DNA of 64,000 nt from assembly GCA_938011325.1 (NCBI GenBank), contig CALLUD010000021.1:1-64000 (forward strand), read 5' to 3'. The notes under the pieces are model-generated. The model did not search any database. It was not told where the DNA came from and saw only the letters and a program-made list of their open reading frames with translations. The translations under genes were made by a program, and so were the position numbers. The stretch comes from an uncultured Spartobacteria bacterium (GTDB lineage Bacteria > Verrucomicrobiota > Verrucomicrobiia > Chthoniobacterales > JAATET01). Of the stretch, positions 45,111 through 54,992 are shown piece by piece (the first letter of the stretch is position 1; every line of letters starts with the position of its first letter).

Positions 45111-46532
45111 TTAGCGGTTCGTTGCGCCGCGCGTCTTTTGCACTTCGGATTCGACCTCGCCATCGGCCAGGCGTGTGCGCACCCGATCTCCGGGGCGAAG
45201 CCCGGAAACGGACCTCAATACCTGGCCGGCGCTGTCCAACGTAATCGAATACCCGCGCGCCAGCGTGCCCTCCGGACTCAACGCCCGCAGTGCGGAATTC
45301 TGCGCGGCAATACGCTCGCGATATTTCGCAAGGTCGCGGCGCGCCAGATCGCCGAGCCGGCGCTGCGTCTCGGAAAGGCGCTCGCGAAGCCACGGAAACA
45401 CCGCCGACGGCTTGCGTGCCTCCAGAATGGACACCGCACGCGCCAGAGCCTCCCGACAGGAGCGAATGCATTCCGCCGCACAACGTGCGGCATCGGCCTG
45501 CAAACGGTCCACTTCCTGCCGGCGCTCACGAACAAACCGCTCCGGCTCGCGATACAATGCCGAACGGGCCAGCGCCTCCAGCCGCGCGCGATGAAATCTC
45601 AGCACGCCGGCGACTTCGCGCCGAAGCCGCATCGCGCGATCGGCCACCATTCGCTTCAACTCCATGCCATCCGGCGCGAGAAGCTCCGCCGCTGCGCTCG
45701 GCGTGGGAGCTCGCAGGTCCGCAGCGAAATCGGACAATGCAAAATCAATTTCGTGGCCCACCGCGCTGACCACCGGCACCGCCGAGTCCGCAATGGCCCG
45801 CACGACGACCTCCTCATTGAACTCCCACAGATCCTCGAGACTGCCGCCACCGCGCGTCACCACAATCACATCGACGGCGGGATATCCATTTTCCGGAGCC
45901 CCGGAGAAGTCCTCCACCGCAGCCGCAATCTCCGCGGCCGCGCCACGCCCTTGCACGCGCACCGGATGAATCACCACCTCCACGCCGGAATAGCGCCGAT
46001 GGAGCACATGCAAAAAATCACGAATCGCCGCACCAGTCGGCGACGTGACGACACCGATGCGCCGCGGAAATCGAGGCAGCGGGCGTTTGCGCTCGGCATC
46101 GAAAAGCCCCTCCGCCGCCAGCTTCGCCTTGAGCGCTTCGAGTTTCGCCTGCAACGCACCATGGCCCTCTTCCTGCACGAGCCGCACCACGAGCTGATAC
46201 TGGCCGCGCGCCTCGTAAACGGTGAGTTCGCCAAAAACCTGCACCTGCGCACCGTCCGCCAGTTTCAATCTCCGCATCCCCCGCGCCGAGCCGGCAAAAA
46301 GCACACACGGCAGCTGGCTCACATCGTCCTTGAGCGTGAAATACTGGTGCCCCGAGGCCTGCCAGCGGTAATTCGAAATTTCTCCGCGCACCCACACTTC
46401 GCCGATTGCGGCTTCCAGCGTCTCGCGCACGGCCCGAGTCAATTCCCCCACCGAATACACGCGCGGTGCCGTCGGTTCGTCGGGTTGCGCCTCTTCCGGT
46501 TCGCGATCCTCGAAGTGGAATCCCAGCTGCAT
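45111..46532 (-). CDS. xseA: Exodeoxyribonuclease VII large subunit
   Basis: Single-strand-specific exonuclease acting with XseB. 473 residues. The N-terminal OB-fold is VYSVGELTRAVRETLEAAIGEVWVRGEISNY and the catalytic domain includes RIGVVTSPTGAAIRDFLHVL and VTRGGGSLEDLWEFNEE. A coiled region and a conserved C-terminal ARGYSITLDSAGQVLRSV follow. No xseB gene is seen nearby. Confidence 0.94.
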   Translation of the reverse strand: MQLGFHFEDREPEEAQPDEPTAPRVYSVGELTRAVRETLEAAIGEVWVRGEISNYRWQASGHQYFTLKDDVSQLPCVLFAGSARGMRRLKLADGAQVQVFGELTVYEARGQYQLVVRLVQEEGHGALQAKLEALKAKLAAEGLFDAERKRPLPRFPRRIGVVTSPTGAAIRDFLHVLHRRYSGVEVVIHPVRVQGRGAAAEIAAAVEDFSGAPENGYPAVDVIVVTRGGGSLEDLWEFNEEVVVRAIADSAVPVVSAVGHEIDFALSDFAADLRAPTPSAAAELLAPDGMELKRMVADRAMRLRREVAGVLRFHRARLEALARSALYREPERFVRERRQEVDRLQADAARCAAECIRSCREALARAVSILEARKPSAVFPWLRERLSETQRRLGDLARRDLAKYRERIAAQNSALRALSPEGTLARGYSITLDSAGQVLRSVSGLRPGDRVRTRLADGEVESEVQKTRGATNR

Positions 46533-46540
46533 CGACGTCC

Positions 46541-47350
46541 CTACCGCGGTTGATCGAGCGATTCCTCCGCATCGTCGACGTCCTCGATTTCACGCCGGAA
46601 CGCACGCCCGACAAACGGCCGGACAAACCCGTAAATGAGAAACGCGACGAACAGCAGCGCGGGCATCCACTCCCAGAAATTGGCGGCCAACGCGAGCACG
46701 AGAATGATACCGAGGAATCGCGGAATCGACCGCTGCGTGCGCCAGTTGAGCGCCTTGAAGCTCGGATACCTCACGCGGCTGAACATGAGCACCGAGAGAA
46801 ACACCATCAGCGCCGGAAGCGCATATTTCCAGGGGCCGATCTCGCGTTCCCCCTCGGCCATCCAGAGCATGAAGAGCGTGAGCGACGCGATCAGCCCCGC
46901 CGCGGCGGGAATCGGGAAGCCTTCGAAATCCCTTGTCGAGCTGCCGTTCATCGCCGCGATGCAGTTGAACCGCGCCAGTCGCATGCCCCCGCAGAGGAGG
47001 TAGAAGAACGCGATCACCCAGCCCGTGCGCTCGAAGTCCTGCAGGACGATGTCGTAAACCAGCAGCGCGGGCGCGACGCCGAACGAAACGATGTCCGCAA
47101 GCGAGTCGAATTCCCGGCCAAACGCGCTCTCGTTTCCGCCCAGGCGCGCGAGGCGCCCGTCAAGCAGGTCGAATACGCAGGCTCCGAGAATGAACGCGAT
47201 CGCCTCGTGATACATCCCGCTGGCGATCGAGTCCGCCGTGCTGGCGAGCCCGCCTTCAATGATCCGCAAGACCGCCGCAAAGCCGCAGAAAAGATTTCCG
47301 GCGGTCATCAGGTTGGGCAGGAGGTAGATCTTCGGCTCGCCGTTTGCCAT
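46541..47350 (-). CDS. pssA: CDP-diacylglycerol-serine O-phosphatidyltransferase
   Basis: Makes phosphatidylserine from CDP-diacylglycerol and serine in the inner membrane. It has the CDP-alcohol phosphotransferase signature D-G-x2-A-R-x8-G-x3-D-x3-D, seen as LLDGRLARLGGNESAFGREFDSLAD, with about six to eight hydrophobic helices. ATG 47350 gives MANGEPKIYLLPNLMTAGNL; a GTG at 47365 is the alternative. psd lies 80 nt upstream on the same strand, so the two steps to phosphatidylethanolamine are paired. Confidence 0.93.
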   Translation of the reverse strand: MANGEPKIYLLPNLMTAGNLFCGFAAVLRIIEGGLASTADSIASGMYHEAIAFILGACVFDLLDGRLARLGGNESAFGREFDSLADIVSFGVAPALLVYDIVLQDFERTGWVIAFFYLLCGGMRLARFNCIAAMNGSSTRDFEGFPIPAAAGLIASLTLFMLWMAEGEREIGPWKYALPALMVFLSVLMFSRVRYPSFKALNWRTQRSIPRFLGIILVLALAANFWEWMPALLFVAFLIYGFVRPFVGRAFRREIEDVDDAEESLDQPR

Positions 47351-47431
47351 CCCCGAATCAATCACATCTTGGCCGGATTGTAGAGTCGCATGTCGCAGCG
47401 TTTGAAGACCGCAACACGCGAGGGCTGGAAA

Positions 47432-48118
47432 TCAAAGCACCGGCTCGTCGTCGGCACCGGGTTTCGGCGCGAGCTGGGCAATCGGAGTGACGCCGCCGCG
47501 CACCGAGCGGCCGACCCGAACGAGGATTTTCGAGCCTTCGGGAACGTAGAGTTCCGTGCGGGAGCCGAAACGGATCATCCCGAACTTTTCGCCCTGCGCG
47601 ACCTGGTCGCCGACCTTCGACCACGCCACGATACGGCGGGCAATGGCCCCGGTGATCTGCCGCACGACCAGCTTGCAGCGATCGTTTTCGATCACCCACA
47701 GCCGGCTCGCATTGACCTTCGACGATTCGGGATCCCGCGCGTCGCGGTAGGCGCCCTTCGTCGCTTCGCTGTGAGTGATCGTGCCGGCAATCGGCGAGCG
47801 GTTCACATGCACATCGAAGATGGAAAGGAAGATCGATATGCAAATCATCCGCTGCATCGTCACCTCGCCTTCGAGGCGCTCCTCGATGGCCACTACCTGA
47901 CCATCCGCCGGCGCCACGGCCAGATCCGGATCGTCGGGCGCTTCACGGTCGGGGTCGCGGAAAAAGTAAAACGTAAACAGGATGCAGCCGATCCACAGCA
48001 CCGCCAGCGGCTTCAGCCAGATCAAAGAGGCAATCACCAATAAAACCAGGACGAACAAAATGCCCTTTGCTTCGCTAATCGCCTTCCTTTGCACGCGCCA
48101 GCTATACCAATGCAGCAC
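47432..48118 (-). CDS. psd: Phosphatidylserine decarboxylase proenzyme (short type)
   Basis: Decarboxylates phosphatidylserine to phosphatidylethanolamine. 228 residues, the short PSD-A type, with N-terminal hydrophobic helices (GILFVLVLLVIASLIWLKP). The pyruvoyl cleavage site is in FGMIRFGSRTELYVPEGS, where Gly-Ser would be cut so that the serine becomes the pyruvoyl group. DVHVNRSPIAGTI is also conserved. It sits just upstream of pssA. Confidence 0.92.
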   Translation of the reverse strand: MLHWYSWRVQRKAISEAKGILFVLVLLVIASLIWLKPLAVLWIGCILFTFYFFRDPDREAPDDPDLAVAPADGQVVAIEERLEGEVTMQRMICISIFLSIFDVHVNRSPIAGTITHSEATKGAYRDARDPESSKVNASRLWVIENDRCKLVVRQITGAIARRIVAWSKVGDQVAQGEKFGMIRFGSRTELYVPEGSKILVRVGRSVRGGVTPIAQLAPKPGADDEPVL

Positions 48119-48281
48119 CCGAAAGCGCTAGTCCCTAAAACGATGGCAATGCGTTTGCGTCAGTCGGCGCTCACGCGAGTGTCTCCAGCCGGATTTTGCC
48201 ATGAGCCCGCAGGGAGTTTTCCGTGGGGACGCCGATTTTTCACTTTCCCAATTCGAAATCCGCGCTACCGGTGTCGCTCGA

Positions 48282-48899
48282 ATGCCGCCATCTCCGCTTA
48301 TCGACCAGGACGTCAATGCCATCGATCGACGCCAGTTTGTCCGCATGATGAGTGCGGGCGGCTCGGCATTCTTTCTGGGTCCATTCTTCGATCAGCTTTC
48401 GTCGTGGTTTGGTGGCAGCTCGAAATACGCATTCGATCTTCCCGGGGAATGGGTGGAGATCCTTGGCCAGCCGCTGAAAGGCTACGCCGCGTTCATCGGC
48501 GGACTCCAGTTGAAGAATTTCACGGTGCGGCAGGTCATCGAGCCGCATCTGAAAATGCGTGGAAACGTCCGTTGCGGACTGCCTCCCACGGCCATGTGGA
48601 AACGGATGAAGGCCACGCTTCTCGTCGCGGATGAGATAGCGACACAACTCGGCGAGAAACCCGAGGTCGTCATCTCGGCCTATCGGTCTCCGGCCTACAA
48701 TGCCCGCTGCCCCGGTGCCGCGAGCGGGTCGCAGCACACGCGCAACACCGCGCTCGATCTTCAGTTTCCCTCTTCCCCAAAAACCGTCGCAGCCGTTGCA
48801 AAGGAACTGCGCGCCAAGGGGCTCTTCAAGGGCGGCGTCGGATTGTATTCGGGTTTCGTTCATATCGACACGCGCGGCACGAACGCGACCTGGGGCTGA
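48282..48899 (+). CDS. Tat-exported DUF882/M15-type peptidase
   Basis: Probable zinc peptidoglycan peptidase in the periplasm. The N-terminus has a twin-arginine signal (DRRQFVRMMSAGGSAFFLGP). The catalytic domain shows ISAYRSPAYNARCPGAASGSQHT, ALDLQF and GFVHIDTRG, giving the His, Asp and His zinc ligands of the M15/YcbK group. 205 residues from ATG 48282; an upstream ATG at 48201 lengthens it by 27 residues. YcbK-like proteins usually cleave peptidoglycan cross-links. Confidence 0.8.
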   Translation: MPPSPLIDQDVNAIDRRQFVRMMSAGGSAFFLGPFFDQLSSWFGGSSKYAFDLPGEWVEILGQPLKGYAAFIGGLQLKNFTVRQVIEPHLKMRGNVRCGLPPTAMWKRMKATLLVADEIATQLGEKPEVVISAYRSPAYNARCPGAASGSQHTRNTALDLQFPSSPKTVAAVAKELRAKGLFKGGVGLYSGFVHIDTRGTNATWG

Positions 48900-48976
48900 T
48901 CAAGCTTTTGGTTGATGACACACAGCGGTCCGCAAACCGCTGGACAACGCGCACGCGCACTCCCCACCCTCGCGGG

Positions 48977-51244
48977 ATGCGTTTCGTTCTCCCTCTGTTG
49001 GCAGCTGTTTTATCGGTTTCCAGCGCTTTCGCTGAAGTTCGTCTTTCCGATTACGTGCGGCCCCTGGTCGGCACAAAAGGAGAAGGAAATGTCTATCCCG
49101 GACCGTCGGCTCCGTTTGGAATGATCCAGATCAGCCCCGACACGGAGGACGAGCTGTGGGAAACCGCATCCGGCTACGAGTATTCGGACCCGACCATCAT
49201 CGGCTTCAGCCTCACGCACCTGAGCGGCACGGGCATTCCCGATCTCGGCGATTTCCTGTTCATGCCGCAGGTCGGCTACACGCACCTTGAGCCCGGTCGG
49301 GAGAAATCCCCGCAATACGGCTACCGCTCCCCGTATTCGCACGACAACGAGGAGGCCGCCGCCGGCTATTACAAAGCGAAGCTCGATGATGGCGACATCA
49401 CGGTCGAGCTGACGGCCGGTGAGCGCGCGGGAATGTTGCGGATGACGTTTCCCGAGACCGAGGAGGCGTCTATCCTCACCGATTTCAGCCATTCCCTGAA
49501 CGGCGGAAAATGGAAGGTCGTGTGGTCGCATGTTCGCGTCGAGGACGAGTCGACGATCACCGGCTTTCGGCTCGTGAACGGCTGGGCCCGGGAGCGGCCA
49601 ATCTATTTCGCGGCGCGCTACTCGCGGCCATTCGACGACGCGCAGATTTTCAGCGACGGCAAGGAGGTCAAATACGACACCTACCGCTTTCGCAGCCGAT
49701 ACGAAGCGGCCGGGCCGAATTTGCGATTTGTCGCCCGCTATCGCACGAAAGCCAACGAGCCGATCACCATCAAGGTCGCCATCTCCGGTGTGAGCGCGAA
49801 GAACGCGCTCGAGAATCTCGACGCGGAGATCCCCGACTGGGATTTCGAGAAACTTCGCGAGACCACCCGCAAACGCTGGGACGACGCGCTCTCAAATCTC
49901 CAATTGCTCGAAGGCACCCAGGAGGAGAAGGAAACCTTTTACACCGCGCTCTACCACGCACTGCTCACGCCGAACCTCTACGAGGACGTCAATGGCGAAT
50001 ACCGCGGCCTCGACCAGAATATCCACCGGGCCGAGGGTTTCACGAATTACACCGTCTTCTCGCTGTGGGATACCTACCGCGCCACGCATCCGCTCCTTGC
50101 GCTCATCGAGCCGAAGCGCGATGCGGACATGATTCTCTCGATGCTCGCGCACTACGACCAGAGCGTGGAAAGCCTGCTCCCCATCTGGTCGTTCCACGGC
50201 AACGAAACATGGTGCATGATCGGCTACCACGCCGTGCCTGTAATTGCGGATGCCTACCTCAAGGGCGTCACCGGGTTTGATCCCGAGCGCGCCTACGAGG
50301 CGATGAAGACGACGGCCACGAATCCGAACTACGACAGCGTCAAGATCTACGAGGAATTGGGCTGGGTGCCGTTCGACCAGGAAAACGAATCCGTCTCGAA
50401 GACGCTCGAGTATGCCTACGACGACTGGACGATTGCGCAGATGGCGAAGGCGCTTGGAAAAGAGGAGGACTACAAGCGCTTCATGAAACGCGCGGGAGCC
50501 TACCGGAATCTCTTCGATCCCTCCATTGGCCTCATGCGGGGGAAGGATTCCAAGGGCAACTGGCGCGAGCCTTTCGATCCACGCAAATACTCGGAGGACA
50601 TCTCGACCCGCGATTTCACGGAAGGCACGAGCTGGCAGTATTCGTGGTATGTGCCGCACGACGTGCCGGGCCTCATTGAGCTGATGGGCGGACGCGAGAA
50701 GTTCCTCGAAAAGCTGAACCAGCTCTTCACCCTTGAAGATCCCGACCTCTCCGAAGAGGAAATCGCCGCCTACGGGCGCATCGGCGAATACTGGCACGGC
50801 AACGAACCCGCGCACCATGTCATCTACCTCTTCTCCATCGCCGGCCAGCCCTGGCGCGCGGCGGAACTCCTCCACCAGGTCGTGTCGACCCAATACGGCA
50901 ACCGCCCCGAGTCCCTCACCGGCAACGACGACTGCGGCCAGATGTCCGCATGGTATCTCTTTACCTGTCTCGGATTCTATCCCGTCGCGCCGGCGGACGA
51001 CCGTTACGTCATCGGCGCCCCGCAGGTGAAGAAGGCCGTGATGAGGCTCGGGACGAGCGGAAAGACGTTCACCATGACCGCCGAAAACCTCTCCGACGAA
51101 AACATCTATGTGCAGTCGGTGAAGCTGAACGGCAGGCCGCACGATTCCGTTTATCTCCCGTTCTCGGAGATCAAGGACGGCGGCACGCTGGAGTTTGTGA
51201 TGGGCCCGAAGCCGAGCGACTGGGGCACGCAATCCACCCCTTGA
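48977..51244 (+). CDS. Glycoside hydrolase family 92 (alpha-mannosidase-like)
   Basis: Secreted glycosidase of 755 residues. It has signal peptide MRFVLPLLAAVLSVSSAFA and GH92 hallmarks: YVRPLVGTKGEGNVYPGPSAPFGMIQISPD, FSLWDTYRATHPLLALIEP, SFHGNETWCMIGYHAVPVIA, and the C-terminal SLTGNDDCGQMSAWYLFTCLGFYPV. GH92 enzymes are calcium-dependent exo-alpha-mannosidases that release mannose from N-glycans or mannans. ATG 48977 is chosen over 48908 because the signal peptide begins there. Confidence 0.93.
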   Translation: MRFVLPLLAAVLSVSSAFAEVRLSDYVRPLVGTKGEGNVYPGPSAPFGMIQISPDTEDELWETASGYEYSDPTIIGFSLTHLSGTGIPDLGDFLFMPQVGYTHLEPGREKSPQYGYRSPYSHDNEEAAAGYYKAKLDDGDITVELTAGERAGMLRMTFPETEEASILTDFSHSLNGGKWKVVWSHVRVEDESTITGFRLVNGWARERPIYFAARYSRPFDDAQIFSDGKEVKYDTYRFRSRYEAAGPNLRFVARYRTKANEPITIKVAISGVSAKNALENLDAEIPDWDFEKLRETTRKRWDDALSNLQLLEGTQEEKETFYTALYHALLTPNLYEDVNGEYRGLDQNIHRAEGFTNYTVFSLWDTYRATHPLLALIEPKRDADMILSMLAHYDQSVESLLPIWSFHGNETWCMIGYHAVPVIADAYLKGVTGFDPERAYEAMKTTATNPNYDSVKIYEELGWVPFDQENESVSKTLEYAYDDWTIAQMAKALGKEEDYKRFMKRAGAYRNLFDPSIGLMRGKDSKGNWREPFDPRKYSEDISTRDFTEGTSWQYSWYVPHDVPGLIELMGGREKFLEKLNQLFTLEDPDLSEEEIAAYGRIGEYWHGNEPAHHVIYLFSIAGQPWRAAELLHQVVSTQYGNRPESLTGNDDCGQMSAWYLFTCLGFYPVAPADDRYVIGAPQVKKAVMRLGTSGKTFTMTAENLSDENIYVQSVKLNGRPHDSVYLPFSEIKDGGTLEFVMGPKPSDWGTQSTP

Positions 51245-51291
51245 TTTCCCCGCATCCCCGCCAAAAATAGCGGGCTCACTCGATTTTCCGT

Positions 51292-53127
51292 ATGTCCACG
51301 ACCGCAGCTGAAAGATTCGAATTCCAGGCTGAGATCAAGCAGCTCCTCGATATCGTCATCCACTCGCTTTACACCGAGAAGGAGATCTTTGTTCGCGAGC
51401 TGGTGTCGAATGCTTCCGACGCGCTCGAAAAACTCCGCCACCTCCAGCAGACGGAGAAAAACATCTTCGATGAAAATCTCCCGCTCGAGATCAACGTCAC
51501 CACCGACGACACGGCGAAGACGATCACGATCCAGGACTTCGGCATTGGCATGACGCGCACCGAGTTGATCGAGAACCTCGGCACGATCGCCCACTCGGGC
51601 TCGAAGAAATTTCTCCAGGCGCTCAGCCAGGGCGGCGAGAAAAACGCGAACCTCATCGGTCAGTTTGGCGTCGGCTTCTACTCGGCCTTCATGGTCGCAA
51701 AGAAGGTCACCGTCTACACGCACTCGTGGCAGCCGGATCAGCCGGGACTGCAATGGACGAGCGACGGCTCGGGCAGCTATGAGATCGAGGAGGTCGAGGG
51801 CCAGCGCCGCGGCACCAAGATCGTCGTCGAGCTGAAGGACGATTGCTCCGAATACGCCTCGAAATCGCGCATCGAGCAGATTCTCAGGCAATACAGCGCA
51901 TTCGTCAGCTTCCCGCTCAACCTCAACGGCGATCGCGTCAACAAGATCCAGGCGCTCTGGCTGCGCCCGAAGAACGAAATCACCGACGAGGAATACAACG
52001 AGTTTTACAAGTTCCAGGCGCATGCCTTCGACGAGCCGCGCTACCGGCTGCACTTCTCCGCCGACGCACCGCTCCAGATCAACGCGCTCCTCTTCGTGCC
52101 GAAAACGAATCCCGAGAAATTCGGCTTCGGTCGCGTCGAACCGGGCGTCGCGCTTTATTGCCGCCGCATCCTCATCGATCCCGAGCCGAAGGATCTCCTG
52201 CCCGAGTGGCTGCGCTTCGTGCGGGGCGTCGTCGACAGCGAGGACCTGCCGCTGAACATCTCCCGCGAGACGATGCAGGACAAGGCCCTCATCGACAAAC
52301 TCAACAAGGTCATCACGAAACGCTTCCTCAAGATGCTCGAAGAGGAGGCCGCCAAGGACAGCTACGCGGACTTCTACAAGGAATTCGGCATCTTTTTGAA
52401 GGAGGGCGCGGCACTCGATTTCACCCACCGCGACCAGCTCATGAAGCTGCTGCGCTTCGAGTCGTCGTTCACGGAAAAGGGAAAAACCACCTCGCTCGCC
52501 GATTACGTCTCGCGGGCCAGGGAGGACCAAAAGGAAATCTACTACCTGCTCGGCGTAAACCGTGAAGCCATCGAGAGCGGGCCTTACCTCGAAGGATTCA
52601 AGGCACGCGGACTCGAAGTGCTGTTCTGCTACGAGGCCGTGGACGAATACGTGATGAGCAACGTCCGCGAATTTGACGGCAAAAAGCTCGTCAGTGCCGA
52701 CAGCGCCGATGTGAAGCTCTCCGATCTCGAGAAACCCGAAGGCGGCCTCAGCGAGGACGAGATCAAGGGCCTCACCGAATGGCTCAAGGAAACGCTCGGC
52801 AACCGCGTCGAAGCCGTGAAAGCCAGCGACCGGCTCGTCGATTCCCCCGTGCTCGCACTCAACAGCGATCCAATGATGTCGGCCCAAATGCGGCGCATGA
52901 TGAAAGCGCTGCAAAAGGACGGCCCTGACATGCCGCTCAAGGTCACGCTCGAGATCAATCCGCGCCACGCGGTCATCCAGCGCCTGGCCGCATCGCGCAC
53001 CGAAGCTCCGGAGAAGGCGAAACTCGTCGCGGAGCAGCTCCTCGACAACGCGCTCATCTCCGCCGGTCTGCTCGAGGATCCGGCGCCGATGATTGCCCGT
53101 CTCTACAAGCTGCTCGAGCAGGTCTAG
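51292..53127 (+). CDS. htpG: Molecular chaperone HtpG (Hsp90)
   Basis: ATP-dependent chaperone, 611 residues. The N-terminal GHKL ATPase has NASDALEK, DFGIGMT and FGVGFYSAFMVA. The middle domain includes GVVDSEDLPLNISRE, and the C-terminal dimerisation domain ends with LLDNALISAGLLEDPAPM. No CIRCE element is seen in the 47-nt upstream spacer. The downstream GH18 reading frame is already open across its stop. Confidence 0.96.
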   Translation: MSTTAAERFEFQAEIKQLLDIVIHSLYTEKEIFVRELVSNASDALEKLRHLQQTEKNIFDENLPLEINVTTDDTAKTITIQDFGIGMTRTELIENLGTIAHSGSKKFLQALSQGGEKNANLIGQFGVGFYSAFMVAKKVTVYTHSWQPDQPGLQWTSDGSGSYEIEEVEGQRRGTKIVVELKDDCSEYASKSRIEQILRQYSAFVSFPLNLNGDRVNKIQALWLRPKNEITDEEYNEFYKFQAHAFDEPRYRLHFSADAPLQINALLFVPKTNPEKFGFGRVEPGVALYCRRILIDPEPKDLLPEWLRFVRGVVDSEDLPLNISRETMQDKALIDKLNKVITKRFLKMLEEEAAKDSYADFYKEFGIFLKEGAALDFTHRDQLMKLLRFESSFTEKGKTTSLADYVSRAREDQKEIYYLLGVNREAIESGPYLEGFKARGLEVLFCYEAVDEYVMSNVREFDGKKLVSADSADVKLSDLEKPEGGLSEDEIKGLTEWLKETLGNRVEAVKASDRLVDSPVLALNSDPMMSAQMRRMMKALQKDGPDMPLKVTLEINPRHAVIQRLAASRTEAPEKAKLVAEQLLDNALISAGLLEDPAPMIARLYKLLEQV

Positions 53128-53213
53128 CGCGTTGCGAAATCCGCCGGCAGCCGGTAGGCTCCCATCGCACGCGATGGCTTCGTCTGCTGCCGGCACTCGC
53201 GCTCGCCGCATCG

Positions 53214-54254
53214 TTGCATGCCGAGCCGGTGTTGATGTCGTATTACAACGGCGGCAACGGCTCGGTGCTCGCGGGCGCCTCCGATACCGATTACACGCAC
53301 CTCACGGTCGCGTTCCTGCTGCCGAATCCCGACAACGTCACGCAGCTCGGTTTCGACGCAATCGGCACGAGCTTCTACGGCACCACGATCAGCACCGGCA
53401 TCGCGCAGGCAATCCGCTCCGTGCAGGCAAGCGGACGAAAAGTGCTGCTTTCCTTCGGCGGCGCGACGGTGACTTCGGAGCAGTATGCGACCTTGAGCGC
53501 CAACATCCCCGCGCTGGCGGCAAACATCGCCTCGTTCGTGAAGAATCCGGTGGCCGAGGATGACCTTCCGCTTCACTTCGACGGCATCGACATCGATTGG
53601 GAGGACACGCTCGCCTTCAGCAATCCCGCAGTGGCGGGATACAACGGCGTGGAGTTCCTCACCGATCTCACGATACAGCTGCGTCTTCAGCTTCCCTCCG
53701 GGGAAGGCTGGCTGCTCACGCACGCGCCGCAACCTCCCTACCTCTCGAGCGACCCGAATTGGTCGAGCAACGGAATCGGCGGATACATTCCCGTTCTCAA
53801 TGCCATCGCCGACAAGATCGACTGGGTCAATATGCAGTATTACAACAACCCCGGCTTCCTGACCGCCGCAGCCGCCGTGCAGAATTACCACGACATCGTC
53901 AACGGCTGGAGCGGCATCCCGAACGTTCCCGACTTCGCCGGCCTTCCCGCGTCCAAGCTCGTGGTCGGCAAGCCGGCTCTGCCGGGCGATGCAGGATCCG
54001 GCTGGCTGCCCGCACAGGACGTCGCCAACGACATCATTGCCCCACTGGTGGCCAGCTACGGCACGGAATTTGGCGGCGCGTTCAGCTGGCAGTTTGCGAG
54101 CGACCCGGACGGCGCCTGGGCCGCGACAGTCGCGGGCGCCTTCCCCGTCCCGGAGCCATCGGCACATCACCTCGTCGCGCTCGCACTCCTCGTCTTCGCA
54201 ACGCACCGCGGCGGCCGTTTCTTTTTGGATCGCATACGTCGTTCGAATGAATAG
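53214..54254 (+). CDS. GH18 chitinase-like protein with PEP-CTERM signal, start codon problematic
   Basis: The GH18 catalytic motif DGIDIDWED is intact, and the barrel strands KVLLSFGGA, WVNMQYYNN and AFSWQFASD fit the family. The C-terminus is PEP-CTERM-like (VPEPSAHHLVALALLVFAT then basic residues). The only standard start in frame is TTG 53214. The codons just upstream (53175-53216) encode a convincing signal peptide, WLRLLPALALAASLHA, so the true product must begin earlier. No ATG, GTG or TTG exists there; an ATG at 53174 is out of frame by one base. The start is therefore rare, shifted or mutated. Confidence 0.75.
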   Translation: MHAEPVLMSYYNGGNGSVLAGASDTDYTHLTVAFLLPNPDNVTQLGFDAIGTSFYGTTISTGIAQAIRSVQASGRKVLLSFGGATVTSEQYATLSANIPALAANIASFVKNPVAEDDLPLHFDGIDIDWEDTLAFSNPAVAGYNGVEFLTDLTIQLRLQLPSGEGWLLTHAPQPPYLSSDPNWSSNGIGGYIPVLNAIADKIDWVNMQYYNNPGFLTAAAAVQNYHDIVNGWSGIPNVPDFAGLPASKLVVGKPALPGDAGSGWLPAQDVANDIIAPLVASYGTEFGGAFSWQFASDPDGAWAATVAGAFPVPEPSAHHLVALALLVFATHRGGRFFLDRIRRSNE

Positions 54255-54264
54255 CATTCGAGCC

Positions 54265-54984
54265 ATGAAAGCGTGGCGCCTCATCACGATCCTGACGCTC
54301 TCAACCTCAACCCTTTGGTCCGCTGAGACCCGCACATGGACCAGCAGGGACGGCACCGCGACTCTTCAAGCTTCGCTTCACAAAGTAGACGGCGAGAAAG
54401 TGATCCTGCTGCTGCCGGACGGACGAACGAAGCCGGTCGAGAAAAAGTTTCTTGGCGACGACGATCTTGCCTGGATCGAACAAAACGCTTCAGGAGGAAC
54501 AGCCGGTGAAAACAGTGGAAGCGGTGTCGGTGAAACCGCACCCATTCCCGCCGCGTTGAAAGGCAACCTCATCGACGATCGCGGCAATCCCGTGGACCTT
54601 GGAACCCGGGAGGGCGGGTATCCGAAATACTACATGTTCTATTACTCGGCCTCGTGGTGTCCTCCCTGCCGGTCCTACACGCCGGAGGTCGTGCGCATGG
54701 CAAAAAGAATGCGCTCCGAGAGTTTTACCGTGATCCTCGTGCCGAGCGATCACAGTCTCGAAGACGAAATCGCCTATTTGAAGGACTACCGCATGCCGTG
54801 GCCTGGACTGAAATGGCGCGACAAGGCATATCCGGGAATCCCCAGGAACCCCGGAGGCGGCATTCCCGCCGCGCGACTGGTGGATGCCGAAGGCAGGACC
54901 TTGCTCACCACGGAAGATGTCAACCGCATGGACTTTCTCGACGAGGTCCAAAAGATCGTGAAAAACGGCGCCGCCGGCAGCTAG
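54265..54984 (+). CDS. Secreted SHD1-thioredoxin-fold protein
   Basis: 239 residues with an N-terminal signal peptide (MKAWRLITILTLSTSTLWSA). Residues 23-68 match the SHD1 (SLA1 homology) domain, RTWTSRDGTATLQASLHKVD to KKFLGDDDLAWI, common in Planctomycetes and Verrucomicrobia. After a Gly/Ser linker comes a thioredoxin-like domain with active site WCPPC in YYSASWCPPCRSYTPEV, implying disulfide or redox activity in the periplasm. An in-frame ATG at 54247 overlaps the GH18 stop by 8 nt, so translation may be coupled. Confidence 0.82.
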   Translation: MKAWRLITILTLSTSTLWSAETRTWTSRDGTATLQASLHKVDGEKVILLLPDGRTKPVEKKFLGDDDLAWIEQNASGGTAGENSGSGVGETAPIPAALKGNLIDDRGNPVDLGTREGGYPKYYMFYYSASWCPPCRSYTPEVVRMAKRMRSESFTVILVPSDHSLEDEIAYLKDYRMPWPGLKWRDKAYPGIPRNPGGGIPAARLVDAEGRTLLTTEDVNRMDFLDEVQKIVKNGAAGS

Positions 54985-54992
54985 ACTGCGGT

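Noticed and set aside
51245..51291. Possible CIRCE element upstream of htpG
   Set aside because: The TTAGCACTC-N9-GAGTGCTAA pattern is not present; only a weak CCCGC/GCGGG hairpin is seen.
51151..53211. Minus-strand 686-codon open frame opposite htpG
   Set aside because: It is antisense to a conserved htpG and its composition reflects the reversed codons.
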